Shown here one piece after another: positions 48,215 to 58,589 of a stretch of 64,000 nucleotides of DNA. Each line of letters opens with the position of its first letter. Positions within the stretch are counted from its first letter, which is position 1. A program made the translations under genes and the position numbers. The stretch is from Rhodobacterales bacterium (GTDB lineage Bacteria; Pseudomonadota; Alphaproteobacteria; Rhodobacterales; Rhodobacteraceae), in contig PDRW01000033.1 of assembly GCA_002746935.1 (NCBI GenBank), positions 62,001-126,000 of the forward strand, written 5' to 3'. Under the pieces are notes generated by a model. The model did no database searches. It was not told the origin of the DNA and was given only the letters and a program-made list of their open reading frames with translations.

Positions 48215-48838
48215 TCATCCCGTCCGGGGGCGCAACAACCCGCCGTACATCTTGCGCAAGAACTCCCGGGCGCTGTCGAAATGCGCGTTGCCCTCCGGCT
48301 TCAGCAAGGCGCGCACCTGGGTGTCGAAATCGGCATAATGCTGGGTCGTGGCCCAGATCGAGAACAACAGGTGATAGGGGTCGACAGGCGCCATCTTTCC
48401 CCGGTCGATCCAGCCCTGAATCAGCGCCGTCTTTTCGTCGACCAGCGCCTTCAGCGGCCCGGCGACGAATGCGCCGAAGCGCGGTGCGCCTTGCACCACT
48501 TCGCCCGCGAACAGCCGGCTTTCGCGCGGCATGTCGCGCGACATTTCAAGCTTGCGGTCAATGTAGCCGAGCAGCGCTTCGACCGGGTCGCCGTTGTCTT
48601 TCAGCGCCTGCAACGGTTCCAGCCAGATATCCATCAGCCCCGAGAGCAGCTCGCGGTGAATCGCCTCCTTCGAAGGGTAATAATAGAGCATGTTCGGCTT
48701 CGACAGCCCGGCGGCGCTGGCGATCTGGTCCAGCGTGGCGCCGCGGAACCCGTGCTGGGAGAACACCTCCAGCGCCGCATCGAGGATCGAGGCCCGGTTC
48801 CTTTGCTGAATTCGGGTTCTTGGCCGTCGTCCGCTCAT
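48215..48838 (-). CDS. TetR-family transcriptional regulator, RutR-like
   Basis: A 207-residue regulator. The HTH is within residues 14-60 (ILDAALEVFSQHGFRGATLDQIASAAGLSKPNMLYYYPSKEAI), and the C-terminal region with PVDPYHLLFSIWATTQHYADF matches the RutR/YcdC C-terminal domain. The start is set by AAGGAGG; a longer frame begins 54 bases earlier. The perfect palindrome ACCGACCGGTCGGT lies 54 bases upstream, between this gene and the divergent dehydrogenase, so it probably regulates both. Ligand unknown; RutR itself senses uracil, but the neighbour suggests another inducer here. Confidence 0.87.
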   Translation of the reverse strand: MSGRRPRTRIQQRNRASILDAALEVFSQHGFRGATLDQIASAAGLSKPNMLYYYPSKEAIHRELLSGLMDIWLEPLQALKDNGDPVEALLGYIDRKLEMSRDMPRESRLFAGEVVQGAPRFGAFVAGPLKALVDEKTALIQGWIDRGKMAPVDPYHLLFSIWATTQHYADFDTQVRALLKPEGNAHFDSAREFLRKMYGGLLRPRTG

Positions 48839-48891
48839 CCCTCGCCCTCCTTGCTGCCCTTTCAGCTTGCACTGGCGGGGACAAAAAATCA

Positions 48892-48905
48892 ACCGACCGG
48901 TCGGT
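48892..48905. promoter_or_regulatory. TetR-type operator between divergent genes
   Basis: ACCGACCGGTCGGT is a perfect 14-bp palindrome of the kind bound by many TetR-family repressors. It lies 54 bases from the regulator start and 96 bases from the dehydrogenase start. Confidence 0.75.
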
Positions 48906-49001
48906 ATTGTATTAACGGGCGTTTACGGAAAGGGCAGAGATTTCTGCGGCACCCGTCCCGGGGATGGGTTAGGCTCGCGCCAGATGGGAACGGAGGGACA
49001 G

Positions 49002-49805
49002 ATGAGCGAACTCAAGGGGCGCACGGCGCTGGTGACGGGATCCTTGCGCGGGATCGGCTTCGGGGTGGCGGAGGCGCTGGCGCGGGCGGGGGCGCGGATT
49101 GCGCTGCACGGGCTGGAGGAGGAAGCGGGCGTCGAAGAGGCCCGCGCGGCGATGGAGGAGGCGGGCAGTCCCGAAGTGCGGTTCTTCGGCGCCAACCTCT
49201 CCGAGCCCGCCCGGATCGAGGCGCTGATGGCGGATGTGGAGGCCTGGGGCGGGGCCGATATTCTGGTCAACAACGCCGGCATCCAGCACACCTCATCGCT
49301 CGCGGAGATGCCGCCCGCCACCTGGGACGCGGTGATCGCGGTCAACCTCTCGGCGGCGTTCCATACCATGCGCCTCGCGCTCCCGGCGATGGCGGCGCGG
49401 GGCTATGGCCGGGTGGTCAATATCGCCTCGGTGCACGGGCTGGTGGCCTCGGTGAACAAGGCGCCTTATGTGGCGGCGAAACACGGGCTGGTGGGGCTGT
49501 CGAAGGTGGCGGCGCTGGAATATGCCGCCCGGGGAGAGCGCGCGAAGGGCGGGGTCACGATCAATTGCATCGCGCCGGGCTGGACCGAGACGCAGTTGAT
49601 CGCGTCGCAGATCGACGATGCGGCACAGGCGGCGGGCGGCGACCGGGATGCGGGCATCGCGGCGCTTCTGGCGGCGAAACAGCCGAGCCAGCGGATGTCG
49701 ACCCCGGCGGAGATCGGCGCGCTGGCGCGCTGGCTCTGCGCCCCCATTGCTCATAATGTGACCGGTGCGACGATTCCGGTCGATGGGGGCTGGACGGCGC
49801 AATAG
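49002..49805 (+). CDS. bdhA: 3-Hydroxybutyrate dehydrogenase
   Basis: A 267-residue short-chain dehydrogenase/reductase. The NAD-binding motif is TGSLRGIG near residue 13, NNAG lies near 90, and the active site has the Ser of NIASVHG and Tyr-Lys in YVAAKHG near 155-159. NNAGIQH, NLSAAFHT, GLVASVNKAPYVAAKHG and the terminal TIPVDGGWTAQ are diagnostic of 3-hydroxybutyrate dehydrogenase, which oxidises the polyhydroxybutyrate monomer to acetoacetate. GGAGGG precedes the ATG. The adjacent TetR gene and operator suggest induction by a metabolite. Confidence 0.88.
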   Translation: MSELKGRTALVTGSLRGIGFGVAEALARAGARIALHGLEEEAGVEEARAAMEEAGSPEVRFFGANLSEPARIEALMADVEAWGGADILVNNAGIQHTSSLAEMPPATWDAVIAVNLSAAFHTMRLALPAMAARGYGRVVNIASVHGLVASVNKAPYVAAKHGLVGLSKVAALEYAARGERAKGGVTINCIAPGWTETQLIASQIDDAAQAAGGDRDAGIAALLAAKQPSQRMSTPAEIGALARWLCAPIAHNVTGATIPVDGGWTAQ

Positions 49806-49845
49806 CCCCGCTCCAGGGCGTGGCCGCGCAGAAGCGGGGCGGGCG

Positions 49846-49864
49846 CCGGGGGCGCTGCCCCCGG
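49846..49864 (+). terminator. Hairpin after bdhA, just before a dispersed element
   Basis: A perfect 8-bp stem CCGGGGGC/GCCCCCGG with a 3-base loop lies 40 bases after the bdhA stop and 7 bases before a GAGTATTT element. There is no classic T run, only the TATTT inside the element. Confidence 0.5.
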
Positions 49865-49871
49865 ACCCCCG

Positions 49872-49896
49872 GAGTATTTCACCCAAGAAAAAGGAA
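49872..49896 (+). repeat. Dispersed 25-bp element, copy D
   Basis: GAGTATTTCACCC followed by AAGAAAAAGGAA lies 67 bases after the bdhA stop in the same orientation as bdhA, directly after a strong hairpin. Confidence 0.75.
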
Positions 49897-50060
49897 GGGG
49901 CGGGCGGGGGGTGTGACGCAGGCTTTGCGCACCGATACCGGTGGCCCGTGTGCGGCGCGCTTGTCGGCGGCAGGGGGTTGTGTTTGGCGCGTCAGCGCAG
50001 AAACGGTTCTGCTCTTTCCAATGGTCTCCCATGAGGGGCGGGAAAGAGGAAAGGTTGGGC

Positions 50061-50150
50061 ATGAGCGCGAAGGACAGAGACCCGAAAGGCGGTGCGCGTA
50101 AGGCGCCGGCGCCGCGGCCCTGGCGGTTTGCCGACTGGGCAATGATCTGA
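50061..50150 (+). CDS. Possible small ORF (29 residues)
   Basis: ATG to stop encodes a basic, Pro- and Trp-containing peptide beginning MSAKDRDPKGG and ending RPWRFADWAMI. AGGAAAGG lies about 6 bases upstream, a good ribosome site. I know no family for it, and GC-rich DNA gives such frames by chance. Confidence 0.3.
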   Translation: MSAKDRDPKGGARKAPAPRPWRFADWAMI

Positions 50151-50244
50151 TTGCAAGGGCGATTGAGCGTAACAAGCTGGGGCGGGTTTTCTGCCTCCTG
50201 GTGAGCGGCGGGGATTATCCCCGGCCATCGGTTTCGCGGGGGGC

Positions 50245-50265
50245 AAATCCCTTCACAAGGGATTT
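50245..50265 (-). terminator. Candidate terminator after acsA
   Basis: A perfect 9-bp stem AAATCCCTT/AAGGGATTT with a 3-base loop lies 39 bases past the acsA stop. The T run is only three bases within the stem end. Confidence 0.5.
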
Positions 50266-50304
50266 TCCCCGCTCTGGCCGTTCTCGGGCGTTCTTGGGGG
50301 GCGT

Positions 50305-52248
<1,944 letters not shown>

Positions 52249-53285
52249 GGTTTCTCCAATCTCTGGGCTGGCAATGTGTTGAGGTCTTCGACGAGTGTAT
52301 CAAGATCCTTGCCTCATCGCTACTCGCTTGGCTTGAGGGGGTGTTCGAAACCGGCGCGGGCTCCGTTGCATCTGGCCCCGGGCGCCGCCTGGCCACGAAA
52401 ACGGCCTGGTTGGCGGCGAGGCCGGCGCAGAACGGCGAACCGGTTTTCGTCCCCGACAGCGGGACGGCCATCGACCTTTCGCGTCCGGCCCCGGCTGGCA
52501 GTCATCGGCGCCCGGAGCAACATGGGGCCGGTTTCGGCGCGGGCAACACGGGTTCCGTGTCGCGATACGGCGGCGGGCGAACCGGGGCGTCTGACGAAAT
52601 GGCTGAAACAAGGCGCATCACCCAACGCGTTGCAATCCCTGGTTTCAGGCAGCATCAGTTGGCAGCGTGAGGGGATTGAGGTTTTCGGCAAAGGTTCCAT
52701 AGGGCAGCGGAAGCGCGCGCCCTGCGTGACTGGCACACGGTCAAAAGGCAATTCGCCATCGGTTCGAAGAACGCTTCCCGATGCGACACGTGGCGCATCA
52801 GAGCAAACACCGCACAGTCTCGCGGGGACTTGCAGGGCAGTGCCTTTGCGGAAGCGATCCATGGCCGGTGCGAGACCGGGCCGTTTGCCGCCCGCGCCCG
52901 GCATCGGCGACCATGCTCTGCCACCGCGCCCGGCATCGGCGGTCATGCCCCATGGCGTGGCGTCGGCGCTGCGGAATACGGCACCCTCGAATGGGCGGGC
53001 GGTTTCGACGGTCACCGTCTGGCGGATCCCGTGGCAAACCACCCGTCGGCAGGAACCAGAGCCGAGTCTTGCGCAGTTCCGGTAATTCTGGCCATGGCCG
53101 CCTGGCATGTCCCCGGCCACTCGCGGCAAACCCGGCGCGGCTCACATCGGAGAAACTGGCCTGGTTCACATCGGAGAGACCGGCGCGGTTCACATCGGAG
53201 AAACTGGCGCGGTTCACATCGGCAAACCCGGCGCGGTTCACATCGGAGAGACCGGCGCGGTTCACGCTGGCGAAAACCGAAACCC
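52249..53285. other. One-kilobase gene-free gap between acsA and tRNA-Leu
   Basis: No coding region is convincing in either strand. It contains a duplicated CGCGCCCGGCATCGGCG segment near 52896 and 52929 and, at its right end, a 24-bp tandem repeat array. The acsA promoter must lie at the left end. It may be a decayed region. Confidence 0.55.
53143..53262. repeat. Five 24-bp tandem repeats downstream of tRNA-Leu
   Basis: Five units at 53143, 53167, 53191, 53215 and 53239, of the type CACATCGGAGAAACTGGCGC plus GGTT, alternating AGAAACTGG and AGAGACCGG variants; degenerate units flank both sides. They lie 24 bases past the 3' end of the tRNA gene on its transcribed strand. Confidence 0.9.
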
Positions 53286-53372
53286 TGGTACCCGAGGTCG
53301 GACTCGAACCGACAAGATGTTGCCATCGGGGGATTTTGAATCCCCTGCGTCTACCAATTCCGCCACTCGGGC
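53286..53372 (-). tRNA. tRNA-Leu (anticodon CAA)
   Basis: An 87-base gene with encoded CCA. The 5' acceptor GCCCGAG pairs with CTCGGGT; D arm with GGTAGACGC; anticodon stem GGGGA/TCCCC with loop TTCAAAA giving anticodon CAA; a long variable arm as in tRNA-Leu; and T arm with GGTTCGAGTCC. It reads TTG codons, including the TTG start context only as an internal codon. Confidence 0.97.
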
Positions 53373-53479
53373 CCGGCTCATCCTGTACTCAAGGGCGAAC
53401 ACGGCGTCAATCGAGAGATCGCGGCCCGGGGGCGTCGGGTCGTCTTGGCCAGCCCGGCAGACCCGGGCCCTGCCGGGGT

Positions 53480-54037
53480 TCAGAACAATTCCACCGCGTT
53501 GGTTTGCCGCTGTTCGGACAGGTGTCTTACCTTCACCTCCTGCTCGACGTATTTCAACCGTGCCCGTCCGCTGCCTGGCCAGAATTCAATTCGTCGGGCA
53601 CGATGCCCGCCCAGATCGCCGCCGAGGTGGGGAATGCCTTCATTGGCGAGGTAACCGATTACGAATTCACCGTTTCGCGCGCCTTCGTCGGACAATCTGC
53701 TGATCATCTTGGCTCCGCCGAAGATCTTGGCCCGCAGGTTCTTCCGATCCGCCCCAAGCCGCAGCAGGCCGTTGATGAGCAATTCCATGCCGTTGACTCC
53801 GTGACCGAAGACCTCCGCCGCATTCACGTTATCATCGGTAAACAAAACATGGTTCATTCCGCCGATGCAACGGTCGGGATCCCAGATACAGGCACTCACG
53901 CAGGAGCCGAGCAGGGTCACGATCACGGCATTGCCGCCGTCGATGGCATATTCTCCCTGGCCGATATAGGTGCGTTTGGGCTTTTCGGCAGGGCCGTCGG
54001 CCTTCGCGACCGTTGCGGGGAACGCTCCCGGGCTCAT
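53480..54037 (-). CDS. cheD: Chemoreceptor glutamine deamidase CheD
   Basis: A 185-residue deamidase that converts receptor glutamines to glutamates and can interact with CheC-type phosphatases. The catalytic Cys46 in LLGSCVSAC and His63 in GGMNH are present, followed by the Thr/Asp-rich FTDDNVNAAEVFGHGVNGMELL segment and AKIFGGAKMI. The start overlaps the cheB stop by ATGA. It is the last gene of the che operon; tRNA-Leu follows on the same strand. Confidence 0.93.
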   Translation of the reverse strand: MSPGAFPATVAKADGPAEKPKRTYIGQGEYAIDGGNAVIVTLLGSCVSACIWDPDRCIGGMNHVLFTDDNVNAAEVFGHGVNGMELLINGLLRLGADRKNLRAKIFGGAKMISRLSDEGARNGEFVIGYLANEGIPHLGGDLGGHRARRIEFWPGSGRARLKYVEQEVKVRHLSEQRQTNAVELF

Positions 54038-55059
54038 GCGGCGGCGAGCTCCAGCAGGCGGGGGCCGATCGCCGCGAGGGGAAGCTGTTCCTCTACCGCA
54101 CCGAGCGAATGGGCAACCCGGGGCATCCCGTAGACGACGCAGCTGTCGGCGTTCTGGCCGATGCAGCGGGCGCCGGCCTGGCGCAACCGCAGCATTTCCT
54201 CGGCACCGTCCCGGCCCATGCCGGTAAGGATCGCCGCAATGATCTGCTGTGCGTGGGGCAGGGCCGACCCGAACATCTCGTCGACCGAAGGCCGGTGGCC
54301 GGAGCGTTTGGGGGCCCCGGAAAGGCGCAAGGAATCACCCCCGGGCGAAAGCCGCATGTGATTGTCGCCCGGGGCGATGATGACATCTCCGGCACCGGGC
54401 CTGAGCCCGTCGGTCGCGACCCGGACATTCGGTTGCATGGTGGCGTTCAGGCGGGCTGCAAAGCTGCGCAGGAATTGCGCGGGCATATGCTGGGTGATGA
54501 GTGTCGGCGGGCAGTTGGCCGGGAAGTTCTGCAAAACGGTCTCCAGCGCCTCGACCCCGCCGGTCGATGAGCCGATCAGAATCCACCGCCCGTTCCATCG
54601 CCAGCCGGAACCGGTGGGGGGGAGTGCTGCCCTCGCGACATGCGCCCGGCCGCGGCCTACCCGGGCGTCGGCGGCGACGAGCAGCATCCGGGTGAGCTGT
54701 TCGAAGGTCGCGCGGGCATCACCGAAATGCGGTTTCTCGACACAATCGACCGCGCCGAGCGACAATGCGCGCACCGAGGCATCGCTTCCGGCCCCGGTGA
54801 GGGTCGAGAGCATGATGACCGGCATCGGGCGTGCGCGCATCAGCCGTTCGAGGAATTCGATGCCGGACATCCCGGGCATTTCCACATCGAGCGTCATCAC
54901 GTCCGGCTGCAGTGCTTTCACGGCATCGCGGGCCTCGATCGCGTTTCCGGCCTCGCCGACCACCTGGATACGCGGGTGGGTTTCGATACCCGCCCGGATC
55001 AGGCGGCGCATGGTCGGAGAATCGTCCACGACGAGCACCCGCAGGGGTTTGTCTTTCAT
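54034..55059 (-). CDS. cheB: Chemotaxis methylesterase/glutamine deamidase CheB
   Basis: A 341-residue response-regulator methylesterase. The receiver domain (about 6-125) has the acidic pair Asp12/Asp13, phosphorylated Asp58 in VMTLDVEMPG and Lys in VEKPHFG. The C-terminal esterase has the Ser of LIGSSTGGVEA, the His of ITQHMPAQF and the Asp of LTGMGRDG. I take the start at MKDKPLRV; an ATG 21 bases earlier lacks a better signal. It lies between the MCP and cheD. Confidence 0.95.
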   Translation of the reverse strand: MKDKPLRVLVVDDSPTMRRLIRAGIETHPRIQVVGEAGNAIEARDAVKALQPDVMTLDVEMPGMSGIEFLERLMRARPMPVIMLSTLTGAGSDASVRALSLGAVDCVEKPHFGDARATFEQLTRMLLVAADARVGRGRAHVARAALPPTGSGWRWNGRWILIGSSTGGVEALETVLQNFPANCPPTLITQHMPAQFLRSFAARLNATMQPNVRVATDGLRPGAGDVIIAPGDNHMRLSPGGDSLRLSGAPKRSGHRPSVDEMFGSALPHAQQIIAAILTGMGRDGAEEMLRLRQAGARCIGQNADSCVVYGMPRVAHSLGAVEEQLPLAAIGPRLLELAAA

Positions 55060-55117
55060 TGTTTCGGTTCCATTCGTCATCTGGTGTTGGTGCCGCCGCA
55101 GGCGCCCCATGGGCAGA

Positions 55118-57721
55118 TCAGAATTCGTCCCATCCGTCGTCCTGCGCGATCGCAGCGGCGGTGGCCTGTGCCGAAGCGGCCACTGCGCGGCCCGGGCGGC
55201 CGGCAACCCGGGCCGCGGCGGCCTTGCGCCGTGTCGGCGTGCCGGGGGCGAACAGGTTCCGGGGTGCCTCCTCGCGCTCGGTCCCGGTCGAGAAGCTGCC
55301 CATCGTACCGGTCAGTGCCTCGGCCTCGCGGGTGAGGGCATGGCTGGCCGCGGTGGTCTCTTCGAACATGGCGGCGTTTTGCTGGGTCACCTGGTCGAGC
55401 TGGTTGATCGCCGTGTTGATCTCTGCCAGCCCCGAGCTTTGCTCGCTGGAGGATTGAGCAATCTCGGAGACGTTCTGACTGATCTTCTGCACACTGTCGA
55501 CGATCCCCTCGAGCGCCCGTCCGGCCTGGTCAACGAGGTCGACCCCGCGCCGGACATGGTTGTCGGAGGCCGAGATCAGGCTGTTGATTTCGCGTGCGGC
55601 ATCGGAAGAGCGCTGCGCCAGCGCCCGGACCTCGGAAGCGACCACGGCAAAGCCGCGTCCCGCGTCGCCCGCTCTGGCCGCTTCGACGCCGGCATTGAGG
55701 GCGAGGAGATTGGTCTGGAAGGCGATGTCGTCGATGACCCCGGTGATCTTCGAGATCTGTTGCGAGGATCTTTCGATTTCGCCCATTGCGCCGACCGCTT
55801 CGCGCACCACCGCGCCAGAGGCTTCGGCGTCCTGCCGGGCGGTGGCGACGAGCGTGTTGGCGTGGGCGGCGCCATCGGCCGAAGACTTGACCGATGCGGT
55901 CAGTTGATCGAGCGCGGAAGCGGTCTGTTCGAGGGTGGCCGCCTGGCGCTCTGTCCGGCTCGACAGATTGTCGGCCGCGGTGGCGATCTCGCTGGCCTCG
56001 CCGCGGATCAGTTCGGCGTTTTCGACCACCCTTTTCATGGCCGCCTGGAGGGTTTCGGCCGCCTGGTTGAAGTCGAGTCTGAGCCGGTCGTAGTCGCCGG
56101 AAAACGCCGTTTCGATACGCGTGGTCAGATCGCCTTTTGCGAGGTTTCCCAGCGCGTTGCGCAGGGTTTCAACGACCGTTTCCTGGGCCGCCTGAAGCCT
56201 TGCCCGTCCGGCTTCGGCGCGCGCGAGCTGGTCCTGGTCGGCGGTCACGTCCTTGCCGATCAGAATCACCCGCAGGAGCGTGCCCTTGGTATCGGCGACC
56301 GGCGCAAAACCGCCCTCGATCAGCGCCCGGGTGCCATCGGTGCGGATCAGCCGGAAGCGCCCGAAGACGGCCGTGCCGCGATTGAGCTGGTCGAACACTG
56401 TGCCCTGACTGCTGCCTGCCGGGGGTTCGTCGAAGTCGAAAATCTGGCGGCTGGCCGCGCCGGGCAGCGTTTCGACGTCGGCACCCATGGCTTCGGCAAA
56501 CAGTTTGTTGCCGCAAAGCAGGCTGCCATCGAGCGAAAACTCGGCCTGAACCTGATTGACGGCGATGGAATTCAGGATCGCCCTGTTCATGAATTCCTCT
56601 GTCTGATCGGTCCATTCGATGACGAAGCCATCGAGCGCCCCCCGTTCGTTTTCGACGCGGCTGATGGTCAGGTGGAAGCGGGCCGCGGCAATGGCGATAT
56701 CGGCATGGTAGGGCAGATTGGCCGGGTCCGTCAGCAGGGCGCGGACCCTCTGCTTGAGCGGGCCGGCATGGAAGAAATCCATGTCCTGTCCGACAATCGC
56801 ATCCGGATCAAATCCGGCGGTGGTGGCGCGGAAACTCTCGACATGGGTATCGAGGATGTTGTGCAGAGACCGGTTCACCGAGGTAATCCGCATATCGGTG
56901 TCGGCCATCATGATCGCGGCTGACGAGGCTTCGAAGGCCGCGCTGCGGAACCGGTTGTCACGCGCCCGGTCGCGGCCCTCCCGCAGTTCGTCGCGCAGAT
57001 GCCCGATGGCACGGCCGATGTCGCCAAGCTCGTCGCCGCGGCCGGCCGCCGTCACCGCGACATCGAAGTCTTCGCGCGCCAGCCGGGTGACGGTTTCGGC
57101 CAGCCGCGAGATCGGCGCGACGATCCAGCGGTTTGCCGCCAGCATCATCGCGAACATGGTGGCGCTGACGAGGGCAAAGGCAATGCCAAGATTGAGGATT
57201 GCCGTGCGGTATTCCGCGGCAATCGCCTCCTTCACCGACCAGGCGCTGGCGATGGTGCCGGCGGGTTCGCCGGAGGGGGCCGCGACCGGCGTGGCCACCA
57301 GCAGGCCGTCGGCGGAGGACACGGAACTGCCCTGCGCGGCCGCCCGGGTTGCAAGGGCCCTGAGCTCCGCGTCATAGCCTGGCTCGTGGCCTTTGGAAAC
57401 GAGGATTTCCCCGCCGGCGTCGAGTGCGAGTAGCCGGAGCGTTTCGTGATTGTCGCTGCCCGAGACCTGTGCGAGCAGCGTCTGTATCCGGGCTGTGGAT
57501 TGCTCCTGAAACGCCTCCGCGACGCCGACTGCAATGAAGCTGTTGGTTTCGAGGGCCGCTTGCGCGACGTCTTCGCGGATCATCTGAACCGTGGTGCGGG
57601 TGTTGTTCCACGTCACCATTGCGGCGAGAAGCGTTCCGCCTGCCAGAAGGATTCCCGCGATTTTCACCAGCAGGGAGTTGAACCTGAAACCGCGATGGGC
57701 GGGTTTTGTGGTGTCGGACAT
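55118..57721 (-). CDS. Methyl-accepting chemotaxis protein with PAS-like domains and CheR/CheB tether
   Basis: An 867-residue receptor. TM1 (about 18-38) and TM2 (about 178-198) enclose a small periplasmic sensor; a HAMP domain (about 199-250) follows; PAS-like segments cover about 255-495 ([14 protein letters not shown] is one); a second HAMP-like piece precedes the signalling domain (about 590-810) with the hairpin tip segment [23 protein letters not shown]. The C-terminal DDGWDEF after a flexible tail is a WxxF pentapeptide that tethers CheR and CheB. It is encoded inside the che operon, so it is probably the main receptor of this pathway. The ligand is unknown. Confidence 0.93.
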   Translation of the reverse strand: MSDTTKPAHRGFRFNSLLVKIAGILLAGGTLLAAMVTWNNTRTTVQMIREDVAQAALETNSFIAVGVAEAFQEQSTARIQTLLAQVSGSDNHETLRLLALDAGGEILVSKGHEPGYDAELRALATRAAAQGSSVSSADGLLVATPVAAPSGEPAGTIASAWSVKEAIAAEYRTAILNLGIAFALVSATMFAMMLAANRWIVAPISRLAETVTRLAREDFDVAVTAAGRGDELGDIGRAIGHLRDELREGRDRARDNRFRSAAFEASSAAIMMADTDMRITSVNRSLHNILDTHVESFRATTAGFDPDAIVGQDMDFFHAGPLKQRVRALLTDPANLPYHADIAIAAARFHLTISRVENERGALDGFVIEWTDQTEEFMNRAILNSIAVNQVQAEFSLDGSLLCGNKLFAEAMGADVETLPGAASRQIFDFDEPPAGSSQGTVFDQLNRGTAVFGRFRLIRTDGTRALIEGGFAPVADTKGTLLRVILIGKDVTADQDQLARAEAGRARLQAAQETVVETLRNALGNLAKGDLTTRIETAFSGDYDRLRLDFNQAAETLQAAMKRVVENAELIRGEASEIATAADNLSSRTERQAATLEQTASALDQLTASVKSSADGAAHANTLVATARQDAEASGAVVREAVGAMGEIERSSQQISKITGVIDDIAFQTNLLALNAGVEAARAGDAGRGFAVVASEVRALAQRSSDAAREINSLISASDNHVRRGVDLVDQAGRALEGIVDSVQKISQNVSEIAQSSSEQSSGLAEINTAINQLDQVTQQNAAMFEETTAASHALTREAEALTGTMGSFSTGTEREEAPRNLFAPGTPTRRKAAAARVAGRPGRAVAASAQATAAAIAQDDGWDEF

Positions 57722-57789
57722 TCGATTGGCCTCGTTTTGGCGGTTTCTTGTTCAGGCGTGGCCCGGAGCCGGCCGGCGGGCGACCGTGC

Positions 57790-58188
57790 TCAGAGCCAGG
57801 TTATGTCGTTGGCGCCCGGCCCGGGGTCCGGGGGCGGGGCATCGGAGAGGCCGAGGCGCTGGCGCAGGCTCTCGAGGCGGATGGAGGCGCCGACCCTGTC
57901 GCGGGCCAGCCGGGCCCCCGCGCTGCACGTTCCGGCCACGTCGAGGATCGCGGCAAGATCCTGGAGGGTTTGCTGGATCCGGTCGATGTCCTGCAACATG
58001 TGGATCTCGGCCCCGAGATCGGGATGGTCGAGCGTATCGAGTATGGCCGATATCGACCATTGCAGCTGACCGCATTGCCCGGCCAGCCGGGCCAGTTCCT
58101 CCGAGGATTGCGCGAGCAGGCAATCCAGCCCGATGCTCTCGTCCCGGCACGGATCCGGTGTTTGCGGCGTCAATCCCATCGCAGTCAT
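57790..58188 (-). CDS. Small chemotaxis-operon protein with a CheZ/CheT-like DxxxQ motif
   Basis: A 132-residue, largely helical, soluble protein without a standard Pfam-like signature that I can name. Within the helix MLQDIDRIQQTLQDLAAIL (residues 64-82) the spacing Asp69-x3-Gln73 reproduces the DxxxQ signature of CheY-P phosphatases of the CheZ/CheT kind, and the surrounding Leu/Ile spacing resembles CheT. GAGG precedes the ATG. It sits between cheY and the MCP, 10 bases from cheY, so it is part of the operon. I infer a phosphatase or adaptation role; the family assignment is a hypothesis. Confidence 0.7.
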   Translation of the reverse strand: MTAMGLTPQTPDPCRDESIGLDCLLAQSSEELARLAGQCGQLQWSISAILDTLDHPDLGAEIHMLQDIDRIQQTLQDLAAILDVAGTCSAGARLARDRVGASIRLESLRQRLGLSDAPPPDPGPGANDITWL

Positions 58189-58198
58189 TGTCTGTCCT

Positions 58199-58585
58199 CT
58201 AGAGACGCCCGGTGATCGCTTCGATCGCCGTGACGAGGTCTTTCGGCTGGAACGGCTTCGCGAGGAAGTTGTTCATGCCGAGTTTCTTTCCGGTCTCGAT
58301 GATCTGACGGTCGGCCTTGCCGGTGATCAGCAGAAAGCCCACCTGCCGGGTCTTCGGGTTCGACCGCAGGGCGTGAAGCAGCTGAAGGCCGTTCATCCCC
58401 GGCATGTTCATGTCGGAGATCACCAGATGCACCGGCCAGCTGCCGATCCGTTGCAGGGCGCTCGCGCCGTCGGCGGCGCTTTCGACCTGGCGGATGCCCA
58501 GCCCGTCGAGCGCCTGGGTGATCAGGCCGCGGCTGGTCGACATGTCGTCCACCACCATGATCCGCAATTGGTCTCGCAATGACAT
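58199..58585 (-). CDS. cheY: Single-domain response regulator CheY (second copy)
   Basis: A 128-residue receiver without an output domain. The acidic pair is Asp13/Asp14, the phospho-acceptor Asp58 lies in LVISDMNMPGMNG, Thr in LLITGKA and Lys in FLAKPFQP. It lies 4 bases after cheR and 10 before the DxxxQ protein. It may act on the flagellar motor or as a phosphate sink; which of the two CheYs does what cannot be told from sequence. Confidence 0.93.
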   Translation of the reverse strand: MSLRDQLRIMVVDDMSTSRGLITQALDGLGIRQVESAADGASALQRIGSWPVHLVISDMNMPGMNGLQLLHALRSNPKTRQVGFLLITGKADRQIIETGKKLGMNNFLAKPFQPKDLVTAIEAITGRL

Positions 58586-58589
58586 CCGG

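Larger units (their letters stand above)
49806..50304. other. Gap between bdhA and acsA
   Basis: A convergent gap holding a hairpin after bdhA, the fourth dispersed element, one possible small ORF at 50061 and a hairpin past the acsA stop. No larger gene is supported. Confidence 0.6.

Noticed and set aside
52320-53129. Minus-strand open frame of 269 codons in the acsA to tRNA-Leu gap
   Set aside because: It has no recognisable domain, no convincing ribosome site and an irregular composition. I treat it as noncoding until a homologue is shown.
53107-53703. Plus-strand open frame with a repeated HIGETGAV peptide
   Set aside because: It is the translation of the 24-bp array and then runs through tRNA-Leu and into cheD on the opposite strand, with no ribosome site.
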